A stretch of 64,000 nucleotides of DNA from Bradyrhizobium barranii subsp. barranii (GTDB lineage Bacteria > Pseudomonadota > Alphaproteobacteria > Rhizobiales > Xanthobacteraceae): NCBI RefSeq assembly GCF_017565645.3, contig NZ_CP086136.1:3703501-3767500 (forward strand), in the 5' to 3' direction. Positions 46,082 through 55,858 of the stretch are shown here, piece by piece. The notes below the pieces were generated by a model. It saw only the letters and a list, made by a program, of their open reading frames with translations. It made no database searches and had not been told where the DNA came from. Position numbers and translations under genes: made by a program. Numbering within the stretch: position 1 is the stretch's first letter; each line of letters opens with the position of its first letter.

Positions 46082-47667
46082 GAGGCAAACTCCTTTCTCA
46101 GCATGGCGCGGTCGAACTTGCCATTTGGCGATCGCGGGATTTCATCCCGGATGATGACGGCCGAGGGCACCATGTAGAGCGGCAATCTGCGCTTCATTGC
46201 GGCGATGATGGCGGTATGATCGGTGCCATTCGCTCCAGTAGGGCTCGCGACAAGCAGGATGCGCTGGCCAAGATTGCCATCCTCCACGCCGAGCGCTACC
46301 GCATCGCGAACGAGCCCGGTCGCGTAGGCCTCATCCTCGATTTCGGTCGGGCTTATTCGGTAGCCGGAGGTCTTGATCATCTCGTCCTTGCGTCCGACGA
46401 AGTAAAGGAAGCCCTCGTCGTCGGTCACCACGGCGTCGCCGGACCAGACTGCGATCTCGGGCGTTCGCCATGAGGCATCCCGTCCCGGCGCCGGCCGGAA
46501 TCGTGCGGCCGTGCGCTCCGGGTCGTTCCAGTAACCCATCGCAACTAGGGCGCCGCGGTGAACCAGCTCACCTTCTTCACCCGGATCGCACCTGGTGCCG
46601 TCGGGCCGAACCACGAGGATCTCGGCATTCGGAATCGCTTTGCCGATGGAGCCGGGCCGGCGATCGATCTCCGCTGGCTCGAGGTAGGTGGAGCGGAATG
46701 CTTCGGTCAGGCCGTACATCAGATACGGCTTGGCTTGCGGGAAGTGGGCCCGCAGCTTGTCAAGGACAGGCTTGGGCATCTTCCCGCCGGTGTTTGCGAA
46801 GTATCGCATGGTTCGCGTGGCCTCGGGGGACCAGTCCTGCTCGGCGATCTGGATCCACAGCGGCGGCACACAGGTCAGGCCTGTGACGCCATGCCGGGCG
46901 CAGAGCCGCGCGACGTCGCCGGGCAGGAGGTAGTTCATGAGCACCACGTGCGCACCGACGCTGAAGGCGGTGGTGAGTTGGCTAAATCCGGCATCGAAGC
47001 TTAATGGCAGAGCGGCCAGGATGACGTCGTTGGCATTGTTCCCAAGATATTGGCTCACGCTCTCGGCGCCAACGATCAGGTTTCGGTGACTGAGCACGAC
47101 GCCTTTGGGTTTGCCCGTGCTGCCCGACGTGTAGAGGATCGCAGCCATATCGAGATCAATGGCGGCGTTTCCTGTCGGGCCCTGATCTTCAGAAGCAGAC
47201 GACTGCGGCCAGCGGTGGATCGCCGCTCCTATGTTACGCGAGATATTGTGCGGTCCGGCGTCAACGAGCAGGATGTGCTCGACACTAGGGCTCGTGCTAA
47301 GCGCATCGCCAAGGAACTCCAGCCGTTCGGAGGAGGTAACCAGCACGCGCGCGCCACTGTCGGCGAGGATGTGTGCGATCTGGTGAGCACGCAGAAGGGG
47401 ATTGATTGGCACGAAGGTCCCGCCGGCTGCGGAAATGCCGAATATTGCCGCGACCGTCTCGATACGCTTCTCCAGAAACACCGCCACGCGCTGCTCCCGC
47501 TCGAGGCCGTGGCTGGCGAGCTTTGCGGCCACCGAGCAAACCTGCTGCCACAACTCCGCGTAGCTCAAGGTCGTGCTTCTATATGTCAGCGCCGGCGCCT
47601 CTGGATGTGAGGCGGCGCGATGTTGGAGCAGGTGATGCAAACTCGTCCGTATCATCGTTTGACCCAT
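46060..47667 (-). CDS. AMP-forming acyl-CoA/ACP ligase (exosortase A system-associated type)
   Basis: 535 residues from ATG 47667; ATG 47694 would overlap the GNAT gene by seven bases. The adenylate motif is YTSGSTGKPKGVVLSH, then YGLTEAFRSTYL, WSGDAVVTDDEGFLYFVGRK and the catalytic lysine of PRSPNGKFDR. It activates a carboxylate, probably loading the ACP two genes downstream. Part of the deacetylase-GNAT-ligase-decarboxylase-ACP operon. Confidence 0.9.
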   Translation of the reverse strand: MGQTMIRTSLHHLLQHRAASHPEAPALTYRSTTLSYAELWQQVCSVAAKLASHGLEREQRVAVFLEKRIETVAAIFGISAAGGTFVPINPLLRAHQIAHILADSGARVLVTSSERLEFLGDALSTSPSVEHILLVDAGPHNISRNIGAAIHRWPQSSASEDQGPTGNAAIDLDMAAILYTSGSTGKPKGVVLSHRNLIVGAESVSQYLGNNANDVILAALPLSFDAGFSQLTTAFSVGAHVVLMNYLLPGDVARLCARHGVTGLTCVPPLWIQIAEQDWSPEATRTMRYFANTGGKMPKPVLDKLRAHFPQAKPYLMYGLTEAFRSTYLEPAEIDRRPGSIGKAIPNAEILVVRPDGTRCDPGEEGELVHRGALVAMGYWNDPERTAARFRPAPGRDASWRTPEIAVWSGDAVVTDDEGFLYFVGRKDEMIKTSGYRISPTEIEDEAYATGLVRDAVALGVEDGNLGQRILLVASPTGANGTDHTAIIAAMKRRLPLYMVPSAVIIRDEIPRSPNGKFDRAMLRKEFASWPCDQP

Positions 47668-47687
47668 GTCCGACCCGCCTGTTCCGT

Positions 47688-48668
47688 TCACCACGTTACG
47701 CAGGTGAGTTCACTATAGAGGTCGTCGATCTGCTCCGGGCGCAAGGTCGCGCTCCGAAACATTTTTGGTCTCGGCGACTTCAGCATGATCGATCGCCTCG
47801 GGCGATCGCCTACGACGCGCAGCTCCGTCAGCGTCGCCAGGATCCCGTGGCGAAGCAGCAGATGGCGCGCGACGTACATTGCGACCTTGTGAAACAGCTT
47901 TCGATTGCCGACGTACAAGATCGCAGCAAACACTGGAAGGTTCTTGCGCCGGACCCTGCGGAACATGACGTAGCAGGTCGAATTGCCTTCAACGACCACG
48001 ATATGATGTGCCGCAGCCGCGCGCGCGTGGTCGCGATAGATCTCCAGGTCGCGATCATGCAGAGTACGCTCGATTTCCTGCGGCTCGGAGATGACGCGCA
48101 CCCGCTGTGATACGAGCGGAAATGGCAGATTCGGGACAAGGGCGGTCGTCGCATCCAGGTGGGAGAACTTCAGCCGGAGATTGAGCGGTATCACGTTTCC
48201 GCTCGGCGAGAGATCAGTGAAATGGTAGCCCTTCTGCGCGAGCAGTGCGTTGAGCAACAACACGCTGCGCGTTCGGTATTCGTCAAGCACGCACCAGGCG
48301 GCAAGATTGCAGAACCGCTCGGTTTGGCCATCTATTCTCCGCTCGGAATAGAACGCCAGATAAGCGCCGACGATCCGTTCGCCTGCACGCAGCAGGAAGC
48401 CATGGTTTGGCGGGCTGCACCTCCATGGCGGGGTGATTGCGGCCTCCCACTCGGCGCTTGTGATGCGCGTATTCAGCTCGGCATGCAGAAACTTCGCCAC
48501 CGCTGGTACATCCGCGAAGGTGATAGGATGGATCACTGCCGCGGCCGCCGATTTGTTCGACATCGAACTGTTTAGCGGATGCATCACTTCGGACTGCTGC
48601 AGCTGCGTGGGAATATCTCGAAAACTGTGGAGCTTGCTGGTCGTCGATGAACGGGGCGGCTGGTTCAT
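47688..48668 (-). CDS. GNAT-like acyltransferase
   Basis: 326 residues. A GNAT-type fold is suggested by ITFADVPAVAKFLHAEL, GFLLRAGERIVGAYLAFYSE and LAAWCVLDEYRTRSVLLLNA; the length suggests two such domains. It is tightly packed between the deacetylase (ATGA overlap) and the AMP-ligase. It may move the group activated by the ligase/ACP onto the sugar exposed by the deacetylase; that is inference from operon order. Confidence 0.75.
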   Translation of the reverse strand: MNQPPRSSTTSKLHSFRDIPTQLQQSEVMHPLNSSMSNKSAAAAVIHPITFADVPAVAKFLHAELNTRITSAEWEAAITPPWRCSPPNHGFLLRAGERIVGAYLAFYSERRIDGQTERFCNLAAWCVLDEYRTRSVLLLNALLAQKGYHFTDLSPSGNVIPLNLRLKFSHLDATTALVPNLPFPLVSQRVRVISEPQEIERTLHDRDLEIYRDHARAAAAHHIVVVEGNSTCYVMFRRVRRKNLPVFAAILYVGNRKLFHKVAMYVARHLLLRHGILATLTELRVVGDRPRRSIMLKSPRPKMFRSATLRPEQIDDLYSELTCVTW

Positions 48669-49714
48669 GACTGCTTGGGTCGCCTGTAGGTTACGAACGG
48701 TCTGAGAGCAGATTTCTGATCCGCCGAAAATGATCTGTGGTTCTTCAGCCTCCTCTTCAATGCGGAAAGGTATGGCGCCCAGGCATAGGCGCCGTTGTAC
48801 TTCAGAAAAAACTCCAGACGCCCGTCGAACGGATCAACCTTCACGCGCCCTCTGACCAAGTCAGAACCAGTCGTATCCACGGGGGCGGGGGTGGTGGTGA
48901 AGACGGCTTCATAGCCAGCCGTTCTGCACAGATCGATCGTTGAGGAATCATGATCGCCGTAAGGAAGGGCGAATAGACGAACATCTTGTGTCGTCAGGTC
49001 TTCAAGCTCGTGACGCGAGCCCTCGATCTCTTCCCGGGCATCTCCAGGAGCCAAACGCGAGAGGCGAGGGTGGGTGCGGGAGTGAGCCCCAACGGTGACA
49101 AGCGCCGATGGCAGCGTTGCGATCTGTTCGGCCGACATCACAGTCTCGATGGAGTCGGGGCTGCCATCTTCCATCGACCAAGGTGGAGGCCCGCCCAACG
49201 TGCCGGTTGGAACAAAAATTGTCGAATGAAACCCGCGTGCGGTAAGCGCCGGCAAAGCATTCTTGGCGACGCTGACATACGCGTCGTCAAATGTAATCGC
49301 GACGTTGGCTTTACCCGAAGGCAAGCTCCCACGGTGCGATGCCGGTGAGACCTGAGCCTTGCGTCGGATCGACTCCAATTGGCGTACGAAATTCGATCGA
49401 TAGGCGTCGGGTATGCCGTGATAGTAGAGGATGACCAGCTTGGGGGCCGGCGAACGTCCTGCTAGTCCCAGCACAAATCGTGACAGTCCTCGCGCCAGAT
49501 AATAGAGCAGGCTGATTGTCAGCTTCGTCGTGCGCTTGGCGCTTGGACCGACTGAGATGTCACGCCTGACCAGCGGCGGCTTCCGGGCGGGCCCAGCGGG
49601 CGGGGCTTCAGCGCGAGCCGGCTGTACACTTCCGCCTAGACCGGTATTTGAGCTGGGCACTGCGGTCAGGCCGATCCAGCTACCTGGTAGAGAGTTCGTC
49701 CACACTCCGGCCAT
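48665..49714 (-). CDS. Polysaccharide deacetylase (NodB homology)
   Basis: 349 residues. The catalytic-metal motifs are VAITFDDAYVS (Asp-Asp) and GAHSRTHPRLS (His-X3-His), with ALPYGDHD downstream. An N-terminal extension of about 90 residues has a weak hydrophobic stretch (LTISLLYYLARGLSRFVLG). It removes N-acetyl groups from polysaccharide and heads a five-gene operon ending with the ACP. The upstream promoter region is AT-rich. Confidence 0.9.
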   Translation of the reverse strand: MAGVWTNSLPGSWIGLTAVPSSNTGLGGSVQPARAEAPPAGPARKPPLVRRDISVGPSAKRTTKLTISLLYYLARGLSRFVLGLAGRSPAPKLVILYYHGIPDAYRSNFVRQLESIRRKAQVSPASHRGSLPSGKANVAITFDDAYVSVAKNALPALTARGFHSTIFVPTGTLGGPPPWSMEDGSPDSIETVMSAEQIATLPSALVTVGAHSRTHPRLSRLAPGDAREEIEGSRHELEDLTTQDVRLFALPYGDHDSSTIDLCRTAGYEAVFTTTPAPVDTTGSDLVRGRVKVDPFDGRLEFFLKYNGAYAWAPYLSALKRRLKNHRSFSADQKSALRPFVTYRRPKQS

Positions 49715-50026
49715 CCACTATATGCTCGTTTGACAATTGAAATTATATCAAAATAAATAAATACACGCGAGTTAAATTTTAATATAAGCGTATTTACCAT
49801 AATAATCGAATTCTTGGTTTTCGTAACTCCAAGCGTTTGGCTGTGCAAGGGATTTTTCGAGTAAAGTGGCTTGACTGCAGCGAGGTTGATCGCCGGCGTG
49901 TCAGTTAAGCGCGAATTACGTTGCGCGATATCGGTGATGTCCTAATCTATTTCAGATTGTGCAATATTATGATTTGATCCGTGGCCTTGCAAAGTACGGC
50001 GCGCGCCACGCGGTAATAAAAGCGGC
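49715..50026. promoter_or_regulatory. Divergent promoter region, AT-rich
   Basis: Lies between the leftward deacetylase operon and the rightward glycosyltransferase gene. 49735-49810 is strongly AT-rich (GTTAAATTTTAATATAAG), like the islands seen before other EPS genes. No gene seen. Confidence 0.45.
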
Positions 50027-51313
50027 ATGAAGGCTATGGCAAGGTCACCTCTAAGTTCCGCTCGAATCCAGCTAGCTCGTCGCGGGCGGCAGCTGACGAA
50101 TATCTTGTTGGCAGAAGGCCACCAGGGACTCGCTAAACGGGTCAGAACCGCAGCCGCAACGTGGATGCGCCCCAAGCGAATTGCCTGGCCTGTGCTGCCC
50201 GAAGACATCTTGGCCGCCGACCTCAGTCGACCCCTCCCAAGATCGATACCCAGAATGAGATCGGGTGAACCGATTTCAATTAACTGGGTGACGACGCCGA
50301 CGGGACCCGGATCCGGAGGCCATACAACCTGTTTTAGGATCATCAAGTATCTTGACAAAGCCGGGTACGACAATCGGATCTTTTTCTATCACATTCATGG
50401 CGCCGACCAGAAGTATTTCGAGGGCGTCGCGCGCGAACACTACGGGCTGACGTGTCCGATAAGTGATATTCGCAATGGAATGCCGGACGCTGACGCGGTG
50501 GTCGCGACAAGTTGGCCAACTGCCTATGTCGCGTTCAATGCGGCCTGTGCCGGGAAGCGTTTCTATTTTGTCCAGGACTTCGAACCATATTTCGAGCCTG
50601 TCGGCGCGTACAGCGTGATCGCAGAGAATACTTACCGAATGGGATTCCATGGCATCACAGCGGGAGCGTGGCTGGCGCAAAAGCTCTCGCGTGAGTACGG
50701 CATGGATGCGGACCATTTTCCGTTCGGCTGTGATACGTCACGCTACCATCGTGACCCGGTGTCCCGACGTTCAGGAGTCGCATTTTATGTGAGAACCGGA
50801 ACGCCCCGGCGCGGGACCGAGCTCGGGCTGTTAGCTCTCGAGCTATTCGCCAAACGGCAACCCCATGCCCAGATACATTTGTTTGGTGAGAAGCTGGAGG
50901 GCCTGACCTTCAACTGCATCAACCATGGCTTGGTGAGCCCAGCCAAGCTCAACGAGATATATAATCAGTGTTTCGCGGGAATCTGCTTGTCTTTTACCAA
51001 TGTGTCCCTGGTTCCGCATGAAATGCTCGCCGCAGGTTGCGTTCCGGTCGTCAATGATGCCGAGCACAATCGCATCGTGCTCGACAATCCGTACGTCCGC
51101 TACACATCTCCAACTCCTCACGCCTTGGCTTCGGCTTTGGAAGACCTCATGCAGATGGCCGATTTCAATGCTCTGTCACAGATCGCTGCGGAGAGCGTCA
51201 AATCAACGACGTGGGACGATGCAGCAGCGGCAGTCGACGCGGCTTTCAGGCGAGCCTTGAACGCGTCACGGCAAACGCAAGTCCTGGAAAGCTGTCTCGC
51301 GACGGTCGATTAG
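50027..51313 (+). CDS. Glycosyltransferase, rhamnosyltransferase WsaF-like
   Basis: 428 residues. The GT-B fold is indicated by SINWVTTPTGPGSGGHTTCF near residue 84, FYFVQDFEPYFEPVG, and the C-terminal nucleotide-sugar site LSFTNVSLVPHEMLAAGCVP. These blocks are typical of WsaF-type rhamnosyltransferases and related large-chain enzymes. Single gene, opposite in strand to most EPS genes and flanked by divergent and convergent neighbours. Sugar specificity is not certain. Confidence 0.82.
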   Translation: MKAMARSPLSSARIQLARRGRQLTNILLAEGHQGLAKRVRTAAATWMRPKRIAWPVLPEDILAADLSRPLPRSIPRMRSGEPISINWVTTPTGPGSGGHTTCFRIIKYLDKAGYDNRIFFYHIHGADQKYFEGVAREHYGLTCPISDIRNGMPDADAVVATSWPTAYVAFNAACAGKRFYFVQDFEPYFEPVGAYSVIAENTYRMGFHGITAGAWLAQKLSREYGMDADHFPFGCDTSRYHRDPVSRRSGVAFYVRTGTPRRGTELGLLALELFAKRQPHAQIHLFGEKLEGLTFNCINHGLVSPAKLNEIYNQCFAGICLSFTNVSLVPHEMLAAGCVPVVNDAEHNRIVLDNPYVRYTSPTPHALASALEDLMQMADFNALSQIAAESVKSTTWDDAAAAVDAAFRRALNASRQTQVLESCLATVD

Positions 51314-51346
51314 CACCGCCGCCTTGTGCCCGGCGGGCCGAACCTC

Positions 51347-52291
51347 TCAGCTCCCCCCGTCAGTGTTGCAGGGTTGCGTGCGTACGATCGTTGCCTGTTG
51401 GTTCGACGCGTCGATAGTCACTATCTGCGCATCCCATCCGTTGACTGCCGAGCACCTCACGTCGATCGGGCGATATCCCCACGAGCCTTGGACGATGCGC
51501 AGACCAAGCACTGAGCCCGGCGTTCCTAGTCGAAAAGGTGCGCCGCCTCCTTGAACAAGCAGCCCGTCAATTTCGACGGATTCATTACCCTGGCTGTGTG
51601 GATAGAAGAAGGGGGCGGTGCCACCGCATGTACCAACTTCGACCATATGCAGCGTCACATTGCGGACTGTCAGCGCCGCTCCGTCATAGCCCTGGATCCC
51701 GTCGCCGTGCCAGTCGCGACACATCTCAGGAGAGGTGACCTTGACGTAGCTGTCCTCGATCCTGACGGCCGCGCAGCCACGGGACCGCCCGCCAACGCGG
51801 AAGCCTTCCGGCAGCCCATCGATCTTCACGCGACGTGCTATGTATCCACCGGTCGCTACCGCGGGCGCGTCGGCGTCAGTCGTCGTCTGGCCTGGCGCAC
51901 GCACGAGAGAGACATCCTCAAGGAGGAGCCCGTTGTTGCACTTGCCGTTTGTCTCGTTGAGGATATGACCGCCCTGGATTTCGACCCGCCGCACTGTAAC
52001 ATCGTCGGCAGCGATGATGAGGTCGGCGTTCACTAGCCGCACATCCTCCAACACGGCGCCGCGCTTCGAGATCCGTACTGTCCTGGTGTAGGTTGTGGCC
52101 GGCTTCCAATCGAGGGGCACGCCGGTCGTCGACGGACCTGGAAATGAAGTTCTGGCCTGCGGCCGAGCAGGCACTTCTTCACCGATTGCTGCGGAGGTGA
52201 GCATTAAGATCGTTGCCGCGATGCCCGCGCCTATCGTCCGTGCAGTGCGGCCGTGGAGACGGTCTGCCGTGCGGGCTGCAATGGCAAACAT
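51347..52291 (-). CDS. Secreted right-handed beta-helix-like protein
   Basis: 314 residues from ATG 52291 with a GAGGAGG site upstream. A signal sequence (AGIAATILMLTSAAIG) is followed by repeated short strands (VLEDVRLVNADLIIAADDVT, VRRVEIQGGHIL, LLLEDVSLVR) typical of parallel beta-helix carbohydrate-active proteins. Cysteines are spread through it and may form disulfides. A polysaccharide lyase or epimerase role is possible but no catalytic motif was recognised. It ends 33 bases from the convergent glycosyltransferase. Confidence 0.75.
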   Translation of the reverse strand: MFAIAARTADRLHGRTARTIGAGIAATILMLTSAAIGEEVPARPQARTSFPGPSTTGVPLDWKPATTYTRTVRISKRGAVLEDVRLVNADLIIAADDVTVRRVEIQGGHILNETNGKCNNGLLLEDVSLVRAPGQTTTDADAPAVATGGYIARRVKIDGLPEGFRVGGRSRGCAAVRIEDSYVKVTSPEMCRDWHGDGIQGYDGAALTVRNVTLHMVEVGTCGGTAPFFYPHSQGNESVEIDGLLVQGGGAPFRLGTPGSVLGLRIVQGSWGYRPIDVRCSAVNGWDAQIVTIDASNQQATIVRTQPCNTDGGS

Positions 52292-52406
52292 CCTGTTCCT
52301 CCTCTTGAACTGACCAGACCGCCGGGAGCGTGGAATCGGATTAGGACCCGTCGGCGCCGTCCCTCGGCGTCTGTGCGTGTCGACCCCCGCTCTGGGCCCG
52401 TTGCGA

Positions 52407-53105
52407 TCAGCCATGCGAGCATCTGCATTTGTCGGCTGCGTCACAATCTTGTGTCAGTATCCGTGCCGGAACACCAACCGCGATCGCCCCGGATGGAATG
52501 TCGGTCAGGACGACGGCGTTGGCGCCCACCGTCGCGCTTGAGCCGATCTCGATGGGTCCCAGCACGCGACATCCGGCCCCGAAGAACACGTTGTCCCCTA
52601 CGGTCGGCCAGCGCAACGGCTTAAGGCGGCCCAACGTCACACTACCCATCATTGAAACATTCGTGCCCATGGATTCCACGACGATCACGCAACCGACCGG
52701 ATGGGCGATGTACAGTCCTCCCCCGATCCTCGCGCCCGGCACCAACTCAAGTCCGTAAAGTCTCAGCAGGCGACGCTTCAGAATGCCAGGCAGCAACTTC
52801 ACCTTCCGGCGATGCATTAGTGTGGCAAGCCGGAACCACGCCATCGCTCGCAGAGGGGGATGCCGAAAGAGCAGCTTGAGGAGCAACAGGGGTGTGAGCT
52901 CGCTCCTATTGGCAACATCCTCGGGACGGATCCAACGACACGCGTCCATCTGAAGTAAATCGAAGGCACCGCGCAGCGCTCCGTCGTCGTAAGCATGAAG
53001 CGCAGCCTCCGCAACGTCTTGCGTCGTCACCGGTCGAACCCCCTCGGATGCCGTTACAGATTGTTTACGGACGTAAGTCGGGGCGTTGATGATGCGCTTC
53101 GCCAT
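52407..53105 (-). CDS. Serine-acetyltransferase-like hexapeptide acyltransferase
   Basis: 232 residues. The C-terminal half has left-handed beta-helix hexapeptides (GARIGGGLYIAHPVGCVIVV, NVSMMGSVTLGR, PTVGDNVFFGAGCRVLGPIE, ATVGANAVVLTDIP) close to serine O-acetyltransferase. The 7-base gap after the polymerase gene suggests it acts on the polysaccharide or its precursor, not on serine. Confidence 0.85.
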   Translation of the reverse strand: MAKRIINAPTYVRKQSVTASEGVRPVTTQDVAEAALHAYDDGALRGAFDLLQMDACRWIRPEDVANRSELTPLLLLKLLFRHPPLRAMAWFRLATLMHRRKVKLLPGILKRRLLRLYGLELVPGARIGGGLYIAHPVGCVIVVESMGTNVSMMGSVTLGRLKPLRWPTVGDNVFFGAGCRVLGPIEIGSSATVGANAVVLTDIPSGAIAVGVPARILTQDCDAADKCRCSHG

Positions 53106-53112
53106 CTACCGA

Positions 53113-54516
53113 TCAATTCCACCTCTGGGGCTGCTGGCCGGTCTTCCTGCGCGACAGCAGATTGCCATCAGTCGTCATTGCCGATCGAGGTTCTTTGGTG
53201 TCCATCAACCATGCACCACTTCCCAGGACGAACATGAACCACGCATAAATTCCGTGCGAAAAGTGAATAGTGATGCCCACGAACAAGAATGTGATGAGGG
53301 AAATCAAGTATGCCACACGGCAAATCTCGACCGTTCTGTCTGCGCTCTTAGCGTTAGTGACCGCAACCATCGTGTAAATACAGGATCCCAGCAGCAGGAC
53401 GAGGGCGGGAATCCCGTGCCTCATGGCGGTCAATAGCCAGAAGTTGTCCACACTGTCAGATGCCATCCACCTAGGCCGCTCCCAATCTGCCAGACCTATT
53501 CCAAGCAATGGATGATTAAGCACCGAGGCACTTCCGTAATCCCAGATCGCGACACGGTACCACCCGGTCTGAGGATCGAACGTGAAGTGCGAGATGAAGA
53601 ACTTGGCCGCTCCTTGATTGGAGCCAAACTGGGCAGCCAAGACGCCTACGGCGACGATACTCCAGAGTATCATCCACTTGCTGCTATTGCGCCGAAGAAG
53701 CCCGGCATATGCCATCAGCACGACTTGGAATACGAGACATGAGATCGGCGCCGACGACATCGACAAGAAGGCGGTGGCCGCCACCATCACGGTCAGGAGC
53801 CATCGTGAAGCAAAGTTGCTGCCATGCCCCCAAGCGAGGTGGGTCAAGGCTACGGTGCTGGTGCAAAAAAGGCCAAATTCGATCGAATGACTAAACGGTC
53901 CCTGAACCCGCCAAAAGCCCCACCGGGGAACCATCATCGTAACTTCGACGGTCGGAAAAACGACGCTCAACGTCGATAAGAGCGGCTTGTTTCCTGTGAT
54001 CCATTCGTAGACAGCAAACGGTGACAGGGCCAAAACAACGATCGCTATTGTTAAGACCATTCCTCTGAAGTCAGCGGCATCGCGAACATAGCGGCGGGCG
54101 AGGAGGTAGGCTCCCATCGTTTCTATAAAAAAGATGCCAGACGTTTGAGTGGCAGAAGAGCCATCATGTGCAGCAAACAGGGAAGCTGCAGTCCAAACAG
54201 AGTAAAAAAGAAGCGCAAGATCCGGAAGTCTGAAGCCTAGCGCGCCGCGTACCCAACTCAAGAGACAGGGCAGCAGGGTTGCCAGGAGAACGAGTCGATA
54301 AGCTGACAAGTTCATCGGTCCCAGAGGAATGATCCATGGGACGGCCAATCCGACCAGGAAAGCGACCACAGCCCAAGGTGGTCGGATCCAGGCTGGTCGG
54401 CTTGTCTGCAAAGGGAAGTTGCGTGGTGCAAGGGCGCCCCCTGCTCCTGACAGTACTGAGCGTTGATGTCTTACTGCAAATCCTGCTGTGCCTGCCATCT
54501 GGAGACCAATGACCAA
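53113..54516 (-). CDS. O-antigen ligase/Wzy-like polymerase
   Basis: 467 residues with about ten membrane helices (WAVVAFLVGLAVPWIIPLG, LALLFYSVWTAASLFAAH, MVLTIAIVVLALSPFAVYEW) and the large periplasmic loop near 320-360 (GWYRVAIWDYGSASVLNHPL, GIGLADWERPR) characteristic of the Wzy_C/O-antigen ligase family. It probably polymerises the EPS repeat. A start at 54498 is equally possible. Confidence 0.85.
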   Translation of the reverse strand: MVIGLQMAGTAGFAVRHQRSVLSGAGGALAPRNFPLQTSRPAWIRPPWAVVAFLVGLAVPWIIPLGPMNLSAYRLVLLATLLPCLLSWVRGALGFRLPDLALLFYSVWTAASLFAAHDGSSATQTSGIFFIETMGAYLLARRYVRDAADFRGMVLTIAIVVLALSPFAVYEWITGNKPLLSTLSVVFPTVEVTMMVPRWGFWRVQGPFSHSIEFGLFCTSTVALTHLAWGHGSNFASRWLLTVMVAATAFLSMSSAPISCLVFQVVLMAYAGLLRRNSSKWMILWSIVAVGVLAAQFGSNQGAAKFFISHFTFDPQTGWYRVAIWDYGSASVLNHPLLGIGLADWERPRWMASDSVDNFWLLTAMRHGIPALVLLLGSCIYTMVAVTNAKSADRTVEICRVAYLISLITFLFVGITIHFSHGIYAWFMFVLGSGAWLMDTKEPRSAMTTDGNLLSRRKTGQQPQRWN

Positions 54517-54997
54517 ACCCTAGCGCGAAGTTTCCGAGACCATATCCAGCCCAATGTACGCTGAATGCACAAGTTGCTATTCGGTTGATTGCTCTTGGAT
54601 CCCAGGCCTCTCAAGCTGGCGCCAGAGAATGGTCCTTGCGAGTTCGCAATGTTCGACGCGGGTCTCGCATAGGGGAGCTTGACGTCCGGTGCAGTCGTGA
54701 CTGCCAATTTTGCCCGAATGGATCGCTTGTGAGACGTTGGTTTCCTGGTTTTGACGCATTGCGGCAAAATTCCTCTATTTCAAAATTCGTGATTTCTAAA
54801 TAGCTCGTCAAAATCGTTTGGCGCGGTGATGTAAGGCTATGCACATGGAAAATATTGATAAAATTCAGTATGCCGCTCAAATGTCTCGCTGTCGAGGCTG
54901 ATTAATGATTTATGGAATAATAATAGAAATTAAACCTTGATAATTGATAATAACGGAGTTTAATTGAAGCTGTTAAGATCAGTTGTCGGAGAAGGTC
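54517..54997. promoter_or_regulatory. Divergent promoter region between polymerase and oxygenase genes
   Basis: 481 bases without a supported gene. It is AT-rich at 54770-54960 (TAATGATTTATGGAATAATA), most near the oxygenase start. It must hold both promoters. Confidence 0.4.
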
Positions 54998-55858
54998 ATG
55001 GTCAGTCTTGCCCAGCGCGTGGTGTCCGTCGACACGGAGCCTCTCGGTGTCAAATCGCTTCTTCCCATGAAGAAGATGGCGGAGCACAGCGAGCAGTGGG
55101 CCCAGCAATATCGCGACAATCAACCTTTCCCACATATTGGGATCGATGGTTTTTTTGACGAGAATATTATCAGAACTGTGGTTGCGAACTATCCCGGCGA
55201 ATTTGATGCATCTTGGGATCGGAAGTTCCTCGATGCTGGAGCTTACGAAGAGCAAAAGCTTGGTCTGAATCGGTTGGAGGACTTTCCCCCTTACATTCAG
55301 CAATTCGTCAATGCGTTGAATTCGCGCGTCTTCGTTGGGTTTCTGGAGAAGCTTACGGGTATCCAGGGCCTGATACCCGATCCATATCTGTCGGGAGGTG
55401 GCCTGCACATGATCCCGCGAGGAGGGCGTCTCGGCATCCATGCGGATTTCAATACGCATCGAGAGCTCAGACTCGATCGCCGGCTCAATCTGTTAGTGTA
55501 CCTTAATTACGACTGGCAAGAGGAGTGGGGCGGGGCCCTCGAGCTTTGGGACAAGGACGTTAAGTCAAAGGAGAAGGCGTATTTCCCCATCGCCAACCGC
55601 ATCGTCGTCTTTACAACGACCGACACGGCTTATCACGGCCATCCTGATCCGCTGACAAGTCCAAAGGGAAAGTATCGCCGGTCGATTGCGTTGTATTACT
55701 ATACGAATGGCCGTCCCGAGGAGGAGAAGTCGGACGAGCATACGACGATATTCAAAATGCGTCCCAACGAAGTCCGTCGACGTAGTGTGCTTGATGTGAT
55801 GAAGCCCTTCGTTCCACCAATTGTCTGGCAGGTTCCCCGGTTGTTCAGGAAGAAGTAG
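54998..55858 (+). CDS. 2-oxoglutarate/Fe(II)-dependent oxygenase
   Basis: 286 residues from ATG 54998, preceded by GGAGAAGG. The iron site is His and Asp of GIHADFNTH with the distal His in TAYHGHPDPL, and the 2OG-binding Arg is in KYRRSIALYYYTNG. This prolyl-hydroxylase-type fold is common in capsule/EPS loci where it hydroxylates small molecules or sugars; its substrate is not known. It stands as a single gene between the polymerase and the GT2 gene. Confidence 0.85.
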   Translation: MVSLAQRVVSVDTEPLGVKSLLPMKKMAEHSEQWAQQYRDNQPFPHIGIDGFFDENIIRTVVANYPGEFDASWDRKFLDAGAYEEQKLGLNRLEDFPPYIQQFVNALNSRVFVGFLEKLTGIQGLIPDPYLSGGGLHMIPRGGRLGIHADFNTHRELRLDRRLNLLVYLNYDWQEEWGGALELWDKDVKSKEKAYFPIANRIVVFTTTDTAYHGHPDPLTSPKGKYRRSIALYYYTNGRPEEEKSDEHTTIFKMRPNEVRRRSVLDVMKPFVPPIVWQVPRLFRKK

